This document shows, in pieces, positions 51,070-62,887 of a stretch of DNA of 64,000 nucleotides. The DNA lies in NCBI GenBank assembly GCA_018389105.1, contig JACATO010000049.1, forward strand, positions 992,001-1,056,000. Direction: 5' to 3'. This DNA comes from Nautilus pompilius. Lineage: Eukaryota; Mollusca; Cephalopoda; Nautilida; Nautilidae. Every line of letters begins with the position of its first letter. Positions within the stretch are counted from its first letter, which is position 1. Below the pieces are notes generated by a model. The model did no database searches. It saw only the letters and a list, made by a program, of their open reading frames with translations, and was not told where the DNA came from. The position numbers were made by a program, and so were the translations under genes.

Positions 51070-51339
51070 GGGAATTTGTCTTTACAAAATGTAAAGAAAC
51101 TGTAGCTTCCTCTACTAATACATTGTATATGGAAAATTTGTTATTATTATCTTAAGGGAAACTGTAGATGGAACAAAAAAAAATGGTTTAGCTGCACTAA
51201 GTGTTTGTCGGAGATAATGTACACCAAACTAGCTTTGTAAAGATTATCACTAAAGCTACATTAAATGTTCAATAACTCCAATCTAAATTGGATCGTTTGA
51301 GCTAGCATATTTATTATTATTTTATTATTATTATTATTA

Positions 51340-51371
<32 letters not shown>

Positions 51372-54300
51372 GTAATATTGCATTTGAAAAGAAAAACTGA
51401 TAGAAAAAATAATCTATTTTTTTCAGCATTTTTCTGTTTTTACTAGTTATTATTAAAAGTTAAGGTGTTTACCACAAAGCCTATTTTGTTTGGTTGTAGT
51501 GTGTACAGTTTTTGTTGTTTTATAAAGTCACAGCTAGTAAGCAGGTCTAAGCTGTACTTTACTAACCATTTCTCTAATGAGCCTAATTCTTGTATACAAA
51601 TAGATTGTTTTGTAAGAATAATTAACAAAGGGAAAGAAAAATATAATTTCAGATTTTGAAGTTATATTTAAACAAATTATGAGGAAAAAAATGCTCAAAT
51701 TTTATGGTTTAATTAATTAATTTATATTCTGAGTGATACAAAAATATTTGTATTTAAAATGTAAAAAATGCAGTTTGTCCCTTCCAACAATAACTAGAAT
51801 CTCCTTTATATATACTCAGCACCAAAGGTGTCCATCCATACCTTATTTATGTACCAAAATTTAGAGAGAAAAAAACATTAAAAAAATTTTTTTTTGGAAA
51901 AGAGAAGTTCTATATGCTTTTTGTCAGACATTGCTGAAATTTGAAAACGTGAGCTAAATTTAAAAAAAGTAAAACTGGTTCAGAACACAACTTGCTGAAT
52001 TAAAATATCAAATATTTTCATAATATAATAAGTATATAAGTTTCTGAGGGGTTTCACTAAATAAGATAAAAAATAAATTATATTACAACCATAAGCCTGG
52101 CAGTCTAGATTAAAATCAGTTTCTGCAATGAGAGCACAGTATGACAAGAATTGAATTGGATGAAGAATTTTAAAGAAATAAGTTTGGTTGATGACAGAAT
52201 ACATAGAGTAATCATGCCACTAATGCAGATTTTGAAGATAACCATGAAAATTGCTTCACTTTGCTTCAGAAGAATTGAACATTTCTTAGAATTTTGAAAA
52301 TGGGGCTATATCGTCAAAGCAGTTATCAGTCACTTCTCACCCCAGCAACTGGAGACCATTTTCAAGGCATCGGCAAATGGAACTGAATGCTAACAGAGAC
52401 GACAGCTGTGTAGAAGTTTAAAAAATTCATTGCTTTGTTGCTCAAAATCTTAAAAAATTTGGCTTTATAATACATCTTTTTGTTCTATCTTATGTAGTTA
52501 AACACTGAAACCTCACAAAAACTTTATACACATCTATATGGTTGTAGGTTGGAAAATGGTTATTTATTCATTTTAAAAAAATCTAACTTTTTCAAATTTG
52601 ATGTATCATTTTTTTAATATAATCTTTTTTCTCATTTCTGTCTTTGACATGATGCTGCTGCATTCAGAGAAATAATGATCTCATCACAGAATAAAAGCTT
52701 TGAAGTGATAGATACCTTAAGAACTAACCTTTATTTTTATTTATAGCCCTAAAAACTGGATTAAATTTTTTTGTTAACTATGTTCAAAAAAAAAAATGTA
52801 AGTTTTTCGAGCTTTGTGGGGTTTTTTGCAGACCAAAAAAAGAGAGGATCATTGGAAAACTGAAAGTAATGTAAATAAGTGAATTTCTAAAATTTCATGT
52901 AATTCTGGTCATTATCTTTTCTTCTGTTATTCTGATGTAACATATCTCCAAGGTGCTTGTTTCAACTGTGGCCCTTTTAATTGTTATACTGATCCTAGTT
53001 AAAAGGTCTGCTACAAGCAGTGGTCAAAAAATACAGTCACCAAGGCAACCAAAAAAATTTAGCTGGTGACCATTGTTTCTGATAACTATCAATGACACCA
53101 GCCAGGCTAATATGCTGATCCTACAAAAAGCTGCATGGAAATGAGTTTACCTTTACAGACCATTATCTTGCAAATGATAGACAACTAAATGATTCAGTAA
53201 AGTTGGCGTACTCTTCATTTATGATTTCAGACAGCAAGAAAAATGCAATTTTATGAATTGCATCTAGTTTTAAGGAACGATTTAAGTGATGATGCATGAC
53301 TGTACATATGACACAAAAACAAGAACAAGGAAGAAGAATGTGAATAGGAGTGAAACAAAGAAAGTGAAAAGTTTACTATTAGAGGAAGGAAGGAAAGTGA
53401 CTGTCACAGCATACAGACCTGTGGAACCTTATCCAACTTTGAGACAGACATTTAAAACTCAACCGCACACCAGTGCGTCTTTGGGCTTTAGAGGACACCA
53501 AATCCATTTCAACTGAAATCTTTTTCAGAAAATATATAATGCTTCACTTATGCAAAAAAAATATGCAATAAATCCAGCATAGGCAACTGAAAACAATTTT
53601 CAGATGTTCAGTTAATTAACCAAATTTTGGGCAGCCTAGAAAGCACATAAATTCATAACGTTCCTATTGTGACATCATTTTAGCTGATGACTGGACAATT
53701 TTTGCTGGTTACCAAAATTTTAAAATCTTTTGGAGCCCTCACTGCAAGGAATATTAAAAATTATAAATTATAACTCCAACATTACAGTTTAGTAAAGTGG
53801 AGTTTTAGTTGACCCATTGAAAAAGTAAATCATCCCCTGAGTGGCTGCTGTTATCTTCACCTGTTCCAACTATTTAATAATGATTTATTCATATCAGCCA
53901 CTTAGTATAGTTCTGCAACAAATCTCCACACATTTTTTATCATTTTCTTTAAAAAATGAAATTTAAGATAATTTTTCATGATTTCCTTAAAATATCTTAG
54001 AAAAACTCATTAAATATAACATTTTGTAACATCATGTTTACAACAACAGAATTGTACATTGTACATAAGTACTCATGGCTGAGGCTTTTGTGGAATGTTC
54101 TTATTTAATAGACCTTTTTGTTTGTTTTTTTTCCCCTCAGCCAGTGTTTTAGTCTCAGCTCCGTTTTATCTAACTTATATATTATATTATTTTTTTTATT
54201 TTTGATTTTCAGAATTTTTTACCCTAGTTCAAATCTAGTAGGAAATGCTTGTTATTGTGAATCTTCCTCATGCAGTATTTTATAAAGAATAAAATGACAG

Positions 54301-57300
54301 GTCTAATGTAATGATGTAGGTGTGAACTTGGCATCCATTCCTGCTATACTATGTTTACAACAACCACAGAGGTAACCAGATGTGAACTTTTGATGTTGAT
54401 AACAGACAACAAAAATTCACATTTTAAAAATGATGATGATGCCACCAAAGTAAATTGTATAGAGATCTGGGTTGTTTATTTAAGAATTAACAGGAATTTT
54501 AAATCTCTATTTTACAAGCTCCAAAAAAAACTGAACGCAAGAAGTTTCTTTTAAGTTGTCGGGGGTTCTTGACCGACCGGGCGCACTCGCCATCCATTCT
54601 GAACAGTGGACGGCCATCAGGGTATTCTAACACGTAGGCCAGGCTTTTAACGATGCAAGAACAGAATCGAAACTTACAGATTTAGCACTGTTGATGAGTG
54701 CCATAGTGTCAAATAACTAAGCAGACTAAATCACAACAGCAGGACAAATTTTGTTGTCAGCTTTCTTTAGAATTATTTTTTCACTCTAAAATTGTCTCAT
54801 TTTAATATCAAATAAATTTAATATATCAAATATTTTTTGTCTAACTGGTTGATTTATTTACTTACAACTGAAATTTGATGTGTATTAAGTTATTAAATTA
54901 GTTTTGTAAATTTATCAGGTTGGTTGGTTTTATAAATCTTTTAAATGTTACCTTTTTTACATCTGTGTTCAATAGCTTGCAGTATATAAAATAAGCCATT
55001 TCTTCTGTCCATTATGGTTATTATTTATTTTATAAGTTCTGAAGTAATTTTATGACAACATTTTTCTCTCAAAGAATTTTCAATCCAGAACCTTGGAATG
55101 TGGCAGATGTATACTTTAGCCAAAACATTAGTAAAATGTTTTTCTTTTTGTTCATGGACAGCTATTACATTAAGTTTTAGTAATCTGTGGCACAACAAAT
55201 AATTATTATATTAACGTTGAGACCCACCAGCACCCACCCTTTATGAGCAGTTCAGTAGAGATGGGGCAGAGACAGCAACATCTATCAACTTTATGCTTAA
55301 TAAGTCCTTTAGAATAGTTTTTTAATAAATCCAATATAATCCTGAGGGGAAAATGGAATGGATCAATTCTAGGACTAATCATTTTCGGATTAACTTTATC
55401 TTCAACATTTGTATTGGACCTTTTCATTTTTTTTTACTTGAACCTCTGATCATTCTGAGTAATTCAGATGTAGTCTTAACGTATTCTAATCTTGGGATTG
55501 CTCAGAATGATGTACTACTTTCTGATGGACACAAGTACAGTGCATGTGATTTCTTTAAAACTCTCTGAGACTTTTAAATTAATGACTTTTTTTCATTTTG
55601 TGCCAAAAATAAATGATTAAATATTGTTCTTATCTGGCACCAGGCTGGAAGACTTTTACAGTTTTAATAATACAATACTGAGGAGAAAATGATTTACCAA
55701 ATAATGTCAGGATAAGGCTGAGGCAGTATTTAACCATATCATACCTAAATGGTTTATTTTTGGCACAAAACAAAAAAAATTCCTAATTTACAGGTCTCAG
55801 AGATTTCTAAAGAACTGATGTCCATAAGGAAGTTGGATCACTGGGTTATTTATTCTGTAGGTGTCACTACTGTATAGTTGACAATTTTCTGTATCCAAGG
55901 TAAATGAGAATTATGAAACCTCAGTAATAAATGTTTTCTCAATGCACTACTAATTCGTGATGATGGGGAAAACCATCACATTTGTCCTCTAGTGAATCCA
56001 TAAGATCAATGCATGATGCTACTTTTATACAATCACCATTGTGTACATAGTAAGTCTTTTAAAAGTAGAACTACACTGAGAAGGAACACAGTGATTTCCT
56101 TTTGCTTCAGTTTTTGTAAAGTGTTTTTCCTCTTCACCATTGAATTTGCTAATTTAATAGCAATTTGCATTAATTCTACAGTTTCTCTCTATGTCCTCTT
56201 CTGCTTAAGTGAGGTCACATTAATTATTAATTCACAGTTCTTATTTCCCAGGATTTTATACCAGCAGCTGAGTGAATTTATGAGAAAATCTGTATGTAAT
56301 AAGTTGCAGCAGTATAATGATTGTTTTACTTATGATGGCCATGAGGGGTTGGTCTATCTTTGTTGTTCTGCACTGTTAGCTTTAAAATCATTTGTGAAGG
56401 AAGTTTTTTAAAACTCATATGCTTCCCCTTTCACCAAGAAAGTGCACATTACTTTGTTGTTTGGTAAAACAAATCCAAACAAAAGTAACATCTGTGTTTC
56501 TTGTATTGGACCTACCTGACGGAGTGACTACCAACCTCAGAGCCTCAGCAGCTTTCGGAATTTGCTTAATTCTCAATTTTTTCATTGTTTCACACTCAAA
56601 AGTAAACCCAAGGTTAGAAACTAATCCGATTTACCTTACTGTGGTCGAGGCAGGACATGATTTGTCAACTTAAGGAATATTAACACTTTAACTTATTCTT
56701 CCTAGTTCTGTTCCAGGAAAGTTGTTTGAAACTTCAAAAGGAAAATCCCAAAAAAATATTTTTTGCAGAAAACTGAAAAAAGGCAGCAAAATGGCAAATA
56801 GAGAGAAACGGACCAGGGTTCTTTCAAGTAACTTAGTCAGCCATCCATGGGACTCGCATTTTAGTAGCCTGCTGGTATTGTTTGTGGCCTCTCCAGAGAT
56901 GCTTATGTACCACACCCTGATGACAAATATCTAGATCCACGCTTTAAAAGGTTAACATTGAAAAAAAAAACAGCATAAAGTTAAATACTTGTACATATTA
57001 AGTACAGAAATATCTCTGTTACATGCTGTTTGAAGAGCAAAATCTTTTACATACAAATAGGAAGTAGCATGGCGAACCATTGCTATGCTGAAGTTGTGCA
57101 CGGCAATCACACCCAGTAACGTAGCCAGATTGTTGTGTGTACTGGGATGGAAAAGAAAACAGATCAAAATTCTGATTGTGTAAAGGAACAGTAATCTCAT
57201 TACCTGGTTTTTATTCGTAACTATCTTATATAGTTTTTGGTGAGTTCACAATTATGGTTGCCACTTTTCATGAAAATTCAGCTTTAATAATGTGGAAACA

Positions 57301-58234
57301 TTCCTGAATTTATCCCCCGTTTAAATATATGAATACTAGTAGCTGTTTTTAGCTGTACAGTTAAGTTTTAAGAAAGGAAATTATTTGTTTTAAAAGTTGC
57401 TGAGAAAAAAAAGACTTTCTAAACGTTCAATACACTGTGGTATTGAGGCTCCTTGTTTACCCACAGAATAATAGTGTCCAACAGGTTCTGTTATTAGGAT
57501 TTCAGCAATAAATCCTATTTTGATATGTAGTTTATGTAATGTATTTCAAGTTCTAAATGTCTCATTTCTGTCATGAAATGTGCCTTTGATACAGGTAAAG
57601 ACAATAGCTTGCTCACACTGAAGATGTTCAGTGCAGATGAACATGTAGATAAATGACTGATAAACTGTTAAAGTATTGTTATATTTTCTTAGTTGGCTGT
57701 ATAATAGAAAATATATGAAATGGATGATGGATCCCCATGTTGGTTGGTTACATTTTGTTTGATGTGGTATTTTTTATTTGTGCTTTTACAATTGTTATTG
57801 TAATTTTAAAAGTATATTTGTATAATATATGCTTATGTTTACTACAATATTTTAATTTATTACTAAGTAATGTAGAAGTGTTGTTGATGGTTGTGATTAA
57901 TTCTGTGTTCCTACTGCCATGTTAAGCTCACTGTTGTAACTCTAATTGCAACCAAACTTTGTCCACGAGAACAATGCATTAGTCTTCAGAAGTAAAGCTA
58001 ACTTAATAGCTTAATTTCCTGAAATGTGTTTGTACAACCCTAAGTATTGTGTACTTACTGTATGTAAATCTATCCTACAGCAGATTTCTGTTATAAGCAT
58101 CATACCAGCATGCATTTGTAAAATTATTTTTCTATGCTGATTCTCACAGATACGATATTGCTCAAGAATCCTCATTTAAATGTTTTGTTTGATTTTTTCA
58201 CCTCTGCAGAATCTTTCTAATTTCTATTTAAATA
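51070..58234. other. 3' UTR and downstream flank, no gene recognised
   Basis: It begins at the DAGLA stop. AATAAA words are numerous (for example near 52690, 53567 and 54287), so the cleavage site cannot be fixed by eye. A GC-rich patch lies at 54555-54690. Minor ORFs at 56013-56673 show no known domain. A candidate element at 53018-53744 with cagtg ends was not supported by a target duplication. Confidence 0.5.
51306..51371. repeat. (TTA)n microsatellite in the 3' UTR
   Basis: Trinucleotide TTA/ATT repeat with one interruption, starting about 240 bases after the lipase stop codon and hence probably transcribed. Confidence 0.93.
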
Positions 58235-59365
58235 CACTGGGCTCCAAAAGTGTAAGCAGCAAAAAAAAAAATAATTTCCAAAATGGTTAAAGTTTCATTA
58301 ATACCATATGATCAACACAACTTTTATCAGAGTAAGATGTAAAATGCAAATGAATTTTAGGGAAACAAGCAGGACCAAATTAGGAAACATGAAAGAATTT
58401 TAACATAAAGAACAAACAAAAATGGTGGTGGTTAGGGGATGTTTCCCCCTGACATCAATATATAACTCTCAGCAGATTTGTATGCTGCTGATAACCCTAT
58501 CAATAAATCAATAGTCATTGTGTTATCAAAGAAGTTTGCATTTCTTGGATGGAGGAAACATGTCTTCTTAGGGTATCCCAAAAATTCTCAGTAGGACTTA
58601 GCTCGGGAGAACATGCTGGGCATATCATATAGGCAATGGGTTGATCCATTACATGCACCCTATGTGAACAGTCAATATCATCCTTTGAAATGAAGTTATC
58701 TCCAAAATGCACTTGCCTAGTCTGACAAGGTCTGCACATCCACTCAAAAAGATTACTTCCCAAAACACTAGTCCATCATCACCTTGGTGATTATCCCTTT
58801 TCATGGGGTTTGTGGACTGAGTGTGTGTTCCACATTCCCTCCAGATGAGTACATTCCTGGAGTCACGCTGAAAGCTAAATTTTGATCTATAAGTAAAGAG
58901 AACATGTTTCCAGTCGTGTGATGTCTAAGCGAGCTGTTCTTAACACCAAAGGTTGTCTTACATTAGATGTCTATCATGCAGCCTCTTGCCAAATGCTAAT
59001 AACAACCTTCCTATGGATGTAGAGAAAACAGAAACAAATCAGTTTCGAAGTTCTGCTTCACCAAGCCAAAAGTGACACACTGCTCATCTGTTGGGGTTAT
59101 GACCCAAGTTTAGTCTTGGACTTGTCTTTGGATAGGTCTCGTAAAACTTATACTTGAAATTGTCAGTCACATTTCTTTACAATTAATTCCCAGGTAGTGT
59201 CTATATAGTTTTCTAAATTCAATATGAACATATGTCAGATTTTTTTCATGTCTTTACATCAAAGTTAATTTACATGTTTCTACAAATTCATTTACATAAT
59301 ACCTTAATAAAAATTGTTACATAAAAGAAGAAGTTCTGTTTCTTGCTTAAATTTGGAAACCAGTG
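58235..59365 (-). mobile_element. Tc1-type transposon, 1131 bp, with TIRs
   Basis: TA flanks both ends. The left end cactgggctccaaaagtgta and the reversed right end cactggtttccaaatttaag match imperfectly. On the minus strand the transposase remains read DWKHVLFTYRSKFSFQRDSR then VLIWRECGTHTQ (FTDESRFSLxxDSRRVxIWRERG block, catalytic Asp lost) and CPACSPELSPTENFWDTLRR (WPAxSPDLNPIENLWDxLxR). The C-terminal block is open at 58515-58763; upstream parts are frameshifted. Inactive copy. Confidence 0.83.
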
Positions 59366-59689
59366 TATATATTATCCTTTACTCATGAATAGTTTTGTTG
59401 AAACCTCTGTACAGAAAATACGATAAAATAAAATGTTTAACTCACCATCCATTAAGTATAACTGCATATCAGTCATTAACTAGCACTAAACAATTTCATT
59501 TCAAGAATTACCACTTTAAAGACCAACAAAATGCCAATACAAAAAACTAGCAAAAAATATAAACTAAAAATAAACTGGAAATTGTATTTACAACAGCTAA
59601 AATGTAAGTTCATAAAATAAGCTTTTTTTTCCCATTCAATTGGAAGACTTGTTTAACTCCTAATTGAGAAACTAGAATAGATCTGCCTC

Positions 59690-60300
59690 CATAGACTGGT
59701 CCTGCATTACAAATATACTGTAGAAACTGGTATCCATTTGCTCCATGCATAGGTACAGCTTATTAAATATACCTCAGAAACTGGTATCCATTTGCTCCAT
59801 GCATAGGTACAGCTTATTAAATATACCTCAGAAACTAGAATCCATTTGCTCTAAGCACTCGTCCTGACTTGTAAAATATATCAGAGAAACTGATATTGAT
59901 TTGAACAACACAATGGTCAAAATTTGTAAAATATACCTTAGAAACGTATAAATTTGCTCTAAACACATGTCCTGATTTTGTATAATATACCATACAAACA
60001 GGAATACATTTGATCTAAGTAGTCATCCTGATTTGCAATATATACCTTAGAAACAGGAATACATTTTGTCTAAGCACTGCTCCTGATTTGTAAAATATAC
60101 CTTAGAAAAGGGTAAACATTTGCTCCATGCACAGGAGCTAATTTTTAAAATAAACCTTATAAACAGGTATACATTTCATCACGAATTGGTCCTGATTTGT
60201 AAAAGGTACCTTAGAAATAGGTATAAGTTTGCACTATACATTGGTCCAAATTTGCTAAATATACCTTAAAAATAGAAATACATTTCTCTAAGCACTGGTA
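59690..60300 (+). repeat. Minisatellite, about 11 units of 54-55 bp
   Basis: The anchor word (t)agaaac recurs at 59723, 59777, 59831, 59885, 59941, 59995, 60050, 60105, 60160, 60214 and about 60269, so the step is 54-56. The unit runs roughly tatacctagaaacaggtat, acatttgctctaagcac, then a tggtcctgatttgtaaaa part. The first two units are nearly identical; later units differ at many places. No ORF or promoter feature is evident. Confidence 0.92.
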
Positions 60301-60419
60301 AGGTTATGATTCAATGTAAGAGAAGACAAAAGAACAGAGTGGAAGAATTTGAAGAGGCAGGAAGGAAGAAAGCCAACAACTAACCCTGACCCTGCATGCT
60401 CGGCACCCTGGCGTAAAAT

Positions 60420-60780
60420 GTTATTTACTTACTTTTATTTGATGGTTTTCCGCCTCGTCGTCACGGACGCAATATTGTTCCTTTTGTTTTCAAAGTAGAA
60501 TGGTGGAAACATTGCTGTAAAGGGATGTCGTCCAAAGAACGGGCCATAATGGTGATCCGAGGCGCTCTTCTTGTTAAGGCGACCCCTGTTTCTTCGTTCA
60601 CTGCTGATTGTGAGTGGATTTCACGGAGTGGCTGCATTTATATTAGGAAACTTTTGGCGGAAGTATTTCGATCCTACCTGCGGCTCAGGGAAGAACAATT
60701 TGCTGCACTCACTGTGGGTGGGGGAGGGGCCACAAAGAGACGGTGTGGATGGCTATAAAGTAGAATTTTCGTTGGAAAAA
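60420..60780 (+). other. GC/CpG-rich patch of unknown nature with a TATA-like box
   Basis: The sequence from cgcctcgtcgtcacggacgc onward is much richer in CpG than the surroundings. It contains two overlapping open frames (60525-60758 and 60571-60837) with no recognised domain, and gctataaagtag at about 60751. It could be the first exon or promoter of a neighbouring gene, or the edge of a retroelement. I cannot decide from the sequence. Confidence 0.3.
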
Positions 60781-61011
60781 ATTGAAAATGAAGACCAATT
60801 TATTTTTTATTTTGTATTATTTTATAGTCTGGAATAGGTATGAAGCGAGGAAGAAAGGTCATTTTAAGCGTAATGGCACACACGTTGATATATACAACAC
60901 AACAGGCAACAGTTGCCATGGATACAATATACAACGAAGAACTTTATTGTAAAAAAATGAAGTCCAAAACGGAAAAGAATAAAAAATAAAAAACCAAACA
61001 GAATTTTAAAA

Positions 61012-62887
61012 AAATAAATAAATAAATAAGAAACAGGGTGTTGGCGCCAAGGACAACTGTGTACACGGAAAAATACATATATCGGGGGTTGGCTGAAGGA
61101 CAAGGTGAGAATGAACATGGCGCCTGCCCCAGCCCTCACCACCCAAAAGCTGGGCCCAGTCTCGGATATGACCAAAGCCTATGGAGATGGGTTCGTCGTG
61201 TCTTCCATTTAGTCGGAAGTGTTCAGATATAATGGCTTTTATTGTTGTTTTCTCCGCCAGGTCCCCGAGTGTTAGGGCGCACTGCAGGTAATGTGAGGTG
61301 GACCGGTGGTTGTGTGGGTCGGGTGGGAGAAGCGGCCACGGGAAGAAGCCTGGCCAAGTTGGGCCACTTCCGGAAAGCTCTGATAAGGGGAGGTAATTTG
61401 AAACGAAGCTGGCGGTCGTACGGTGTTCGTAACTGTTGGGACGTTTTTCTCTTCCGTTATCCGCCCGCCCTTGTCTTGTAGTTGGGGGGGGTGGGGTTCC
61501 TTCAGTCGTAAGAGGTGTCTCCTGTCGTATCCACGATGGAGCGTACCAGTCCTCGGACGTCGGTCGTTGTTGTAGGGACCTTGCGCCCGAGAGTATCCTT
61601 AAAGGGACCCGGAGCCACTTCACCGAAGAGACTGTAGCCAGTGGGACACCGCTTGGGGCTCCTCTCCGCATCGGCTGATTGGTTATATGCCTGAAGACGA
61701 GGGCAGTGTCCAGACCGGAGCCGGCTCAGTAGCTCTGCGTGCCGCCGGTTGGTCGTCGCGTTGCTGTCGGTCATCCAATTGTGGTCAGAGTCGACTTCAG
61801 CCGATCAGCAGTTTACGGGTGGTGGGTCCGGGATGAGGTGTTGGAGGGCGGACTGGTTGGGAGGTAGCAGACTTGGCAGCGACATCGGCCCATTCATTGC
61901 CGCAGTGTCCGGGGATCCACGTGATGTGGGTGGGGAAGCAGCGTTGGGAGAGGAGGGACTGGAGGTGGGACCGTCAGAGAGAAGCCATAGCAGAGCGAGT
62001 CGGAGGGCTGCTTTCTCTTCACAGAAGGAAGACGTGAAGGGAGCTCCCTTTTCAGATCTGGAGAGAGTGAGGGAGGGATGGGCTGGGTCTCCGCTTGTGA
62101 CGACCATTGGAGGCAGAGCCGTCCGTGTAGATGGTAAGGTTGGATGATGCTTGGCGGATGGCCAGGAGAGCTGCCTCGCAAAGGGAGGCGGAGGTAGGAG
62201 AGGAAGGTGGTGGATTCGTGAGAGATGAGTCGGTCCATTGTCCCATGGGCAGTGTATGGGGTTGGGTAGTGGGGCTCGGATGGAGAAGTTTTCAGGGAGG
62301 GACGAGGCAATCGCTTGGGATGTGGAGCGCCAGCTTGGCAGGTGAAGTCTGTGAGGACAGTTGGATGCAAGGGTTTGAGATCGAGGGTGGTCAGGAGGTA
62401 GACGTGCAGCTTTTTCGGCAGAGGTTGCAATTAGGATTTTAGAGGTGGTGTGGTAGCTTCGGGTGCCGGCCTCTAGGCGAAGAGCATCTAAGGGGGTAGA
62501 CCGCAATTGCCCAGTTATTATTCGAAGGGCCTTGTTCTGAGCGCGGTCCAGTTGGTCGAGTCGGGAGGCGGAAAGCCAGGGTTGCCAGCTGGGGCTGCAT
62601 AGTTGAGAAGTGGAAGTTGGAGGGAGCGGTAAACCTCGCGGAGACTGTTTTTTCGCCAGCCCCAAGTTTGAGATGTTAGGGAGGCCAGGATGCGGCAGCG
62701 AGCCGCTACCTTGCTGGTAACTGCCTCTGTGTGCGGACCGAAGGAGAGGCTCCGATCTAGGATGACGCCTAGAAATGTGGGTGTAGGGCTGTGTCGGAGA
62801 GATGAGTTGCCAAGGGTTATCGTCGGTGACCAATTGGCTTCGTGTGTGTCGCTGGAAAAGAAGCAGACTTCCCAATGCGCCCAGTCA
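61012..62887 (-). mobile_element. Non-LTR retrotransposon (LINE), 3' half: RT end, RNase H, 3' tail
   Basis: Minus strand, GC-rich. It starts within the reverse transcriptase at CEVCFFS-like EVCFFSSDTHEANWSP, then TFLGVILDRSLSFGPHTEAV, GWRKNSLREVYRSLQLPLLN, YAAPA and AQNKALRIITGQLRSTPLDA, continuing to RNase H: NLTIYTDGSASNG (62103-62138), then AAMVVTSGDPAHP, KGAPFTSSFCEEKAALRLAL. The end is RRHAELLSRLRSGHCPRLQA. Reading needs several frame changes. A (TTTA)n-like tail at 61012-61032 marks the probable 3' end. RT plus RNase H and the APE endonuclease of the partner piece fit the I/Ingi-like group; the clade is inference. Confidence 0.85.

Noticed and set aside
53018-53744. Candidate hAT-like MITE with cagtg at both ends and shared ctggt(g/t)acc words inside
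   Set aside because: The 8-mers next to the ends (gctacaag and caaggaat) do not match, and the TIR similarity stops after five bases.
56013-56673. Open frames of 132 and 84 codons in the 3' flank
   Set aside because: No recognisable protein; hydrophobic low-complexity translations typical of T-rich DNA.
61749-62450. Plus-strand open frames opposite the LINE RT and RNase H
   Set aside because: They are antisense shadows of GC-rich coding sequence on the minus strand.
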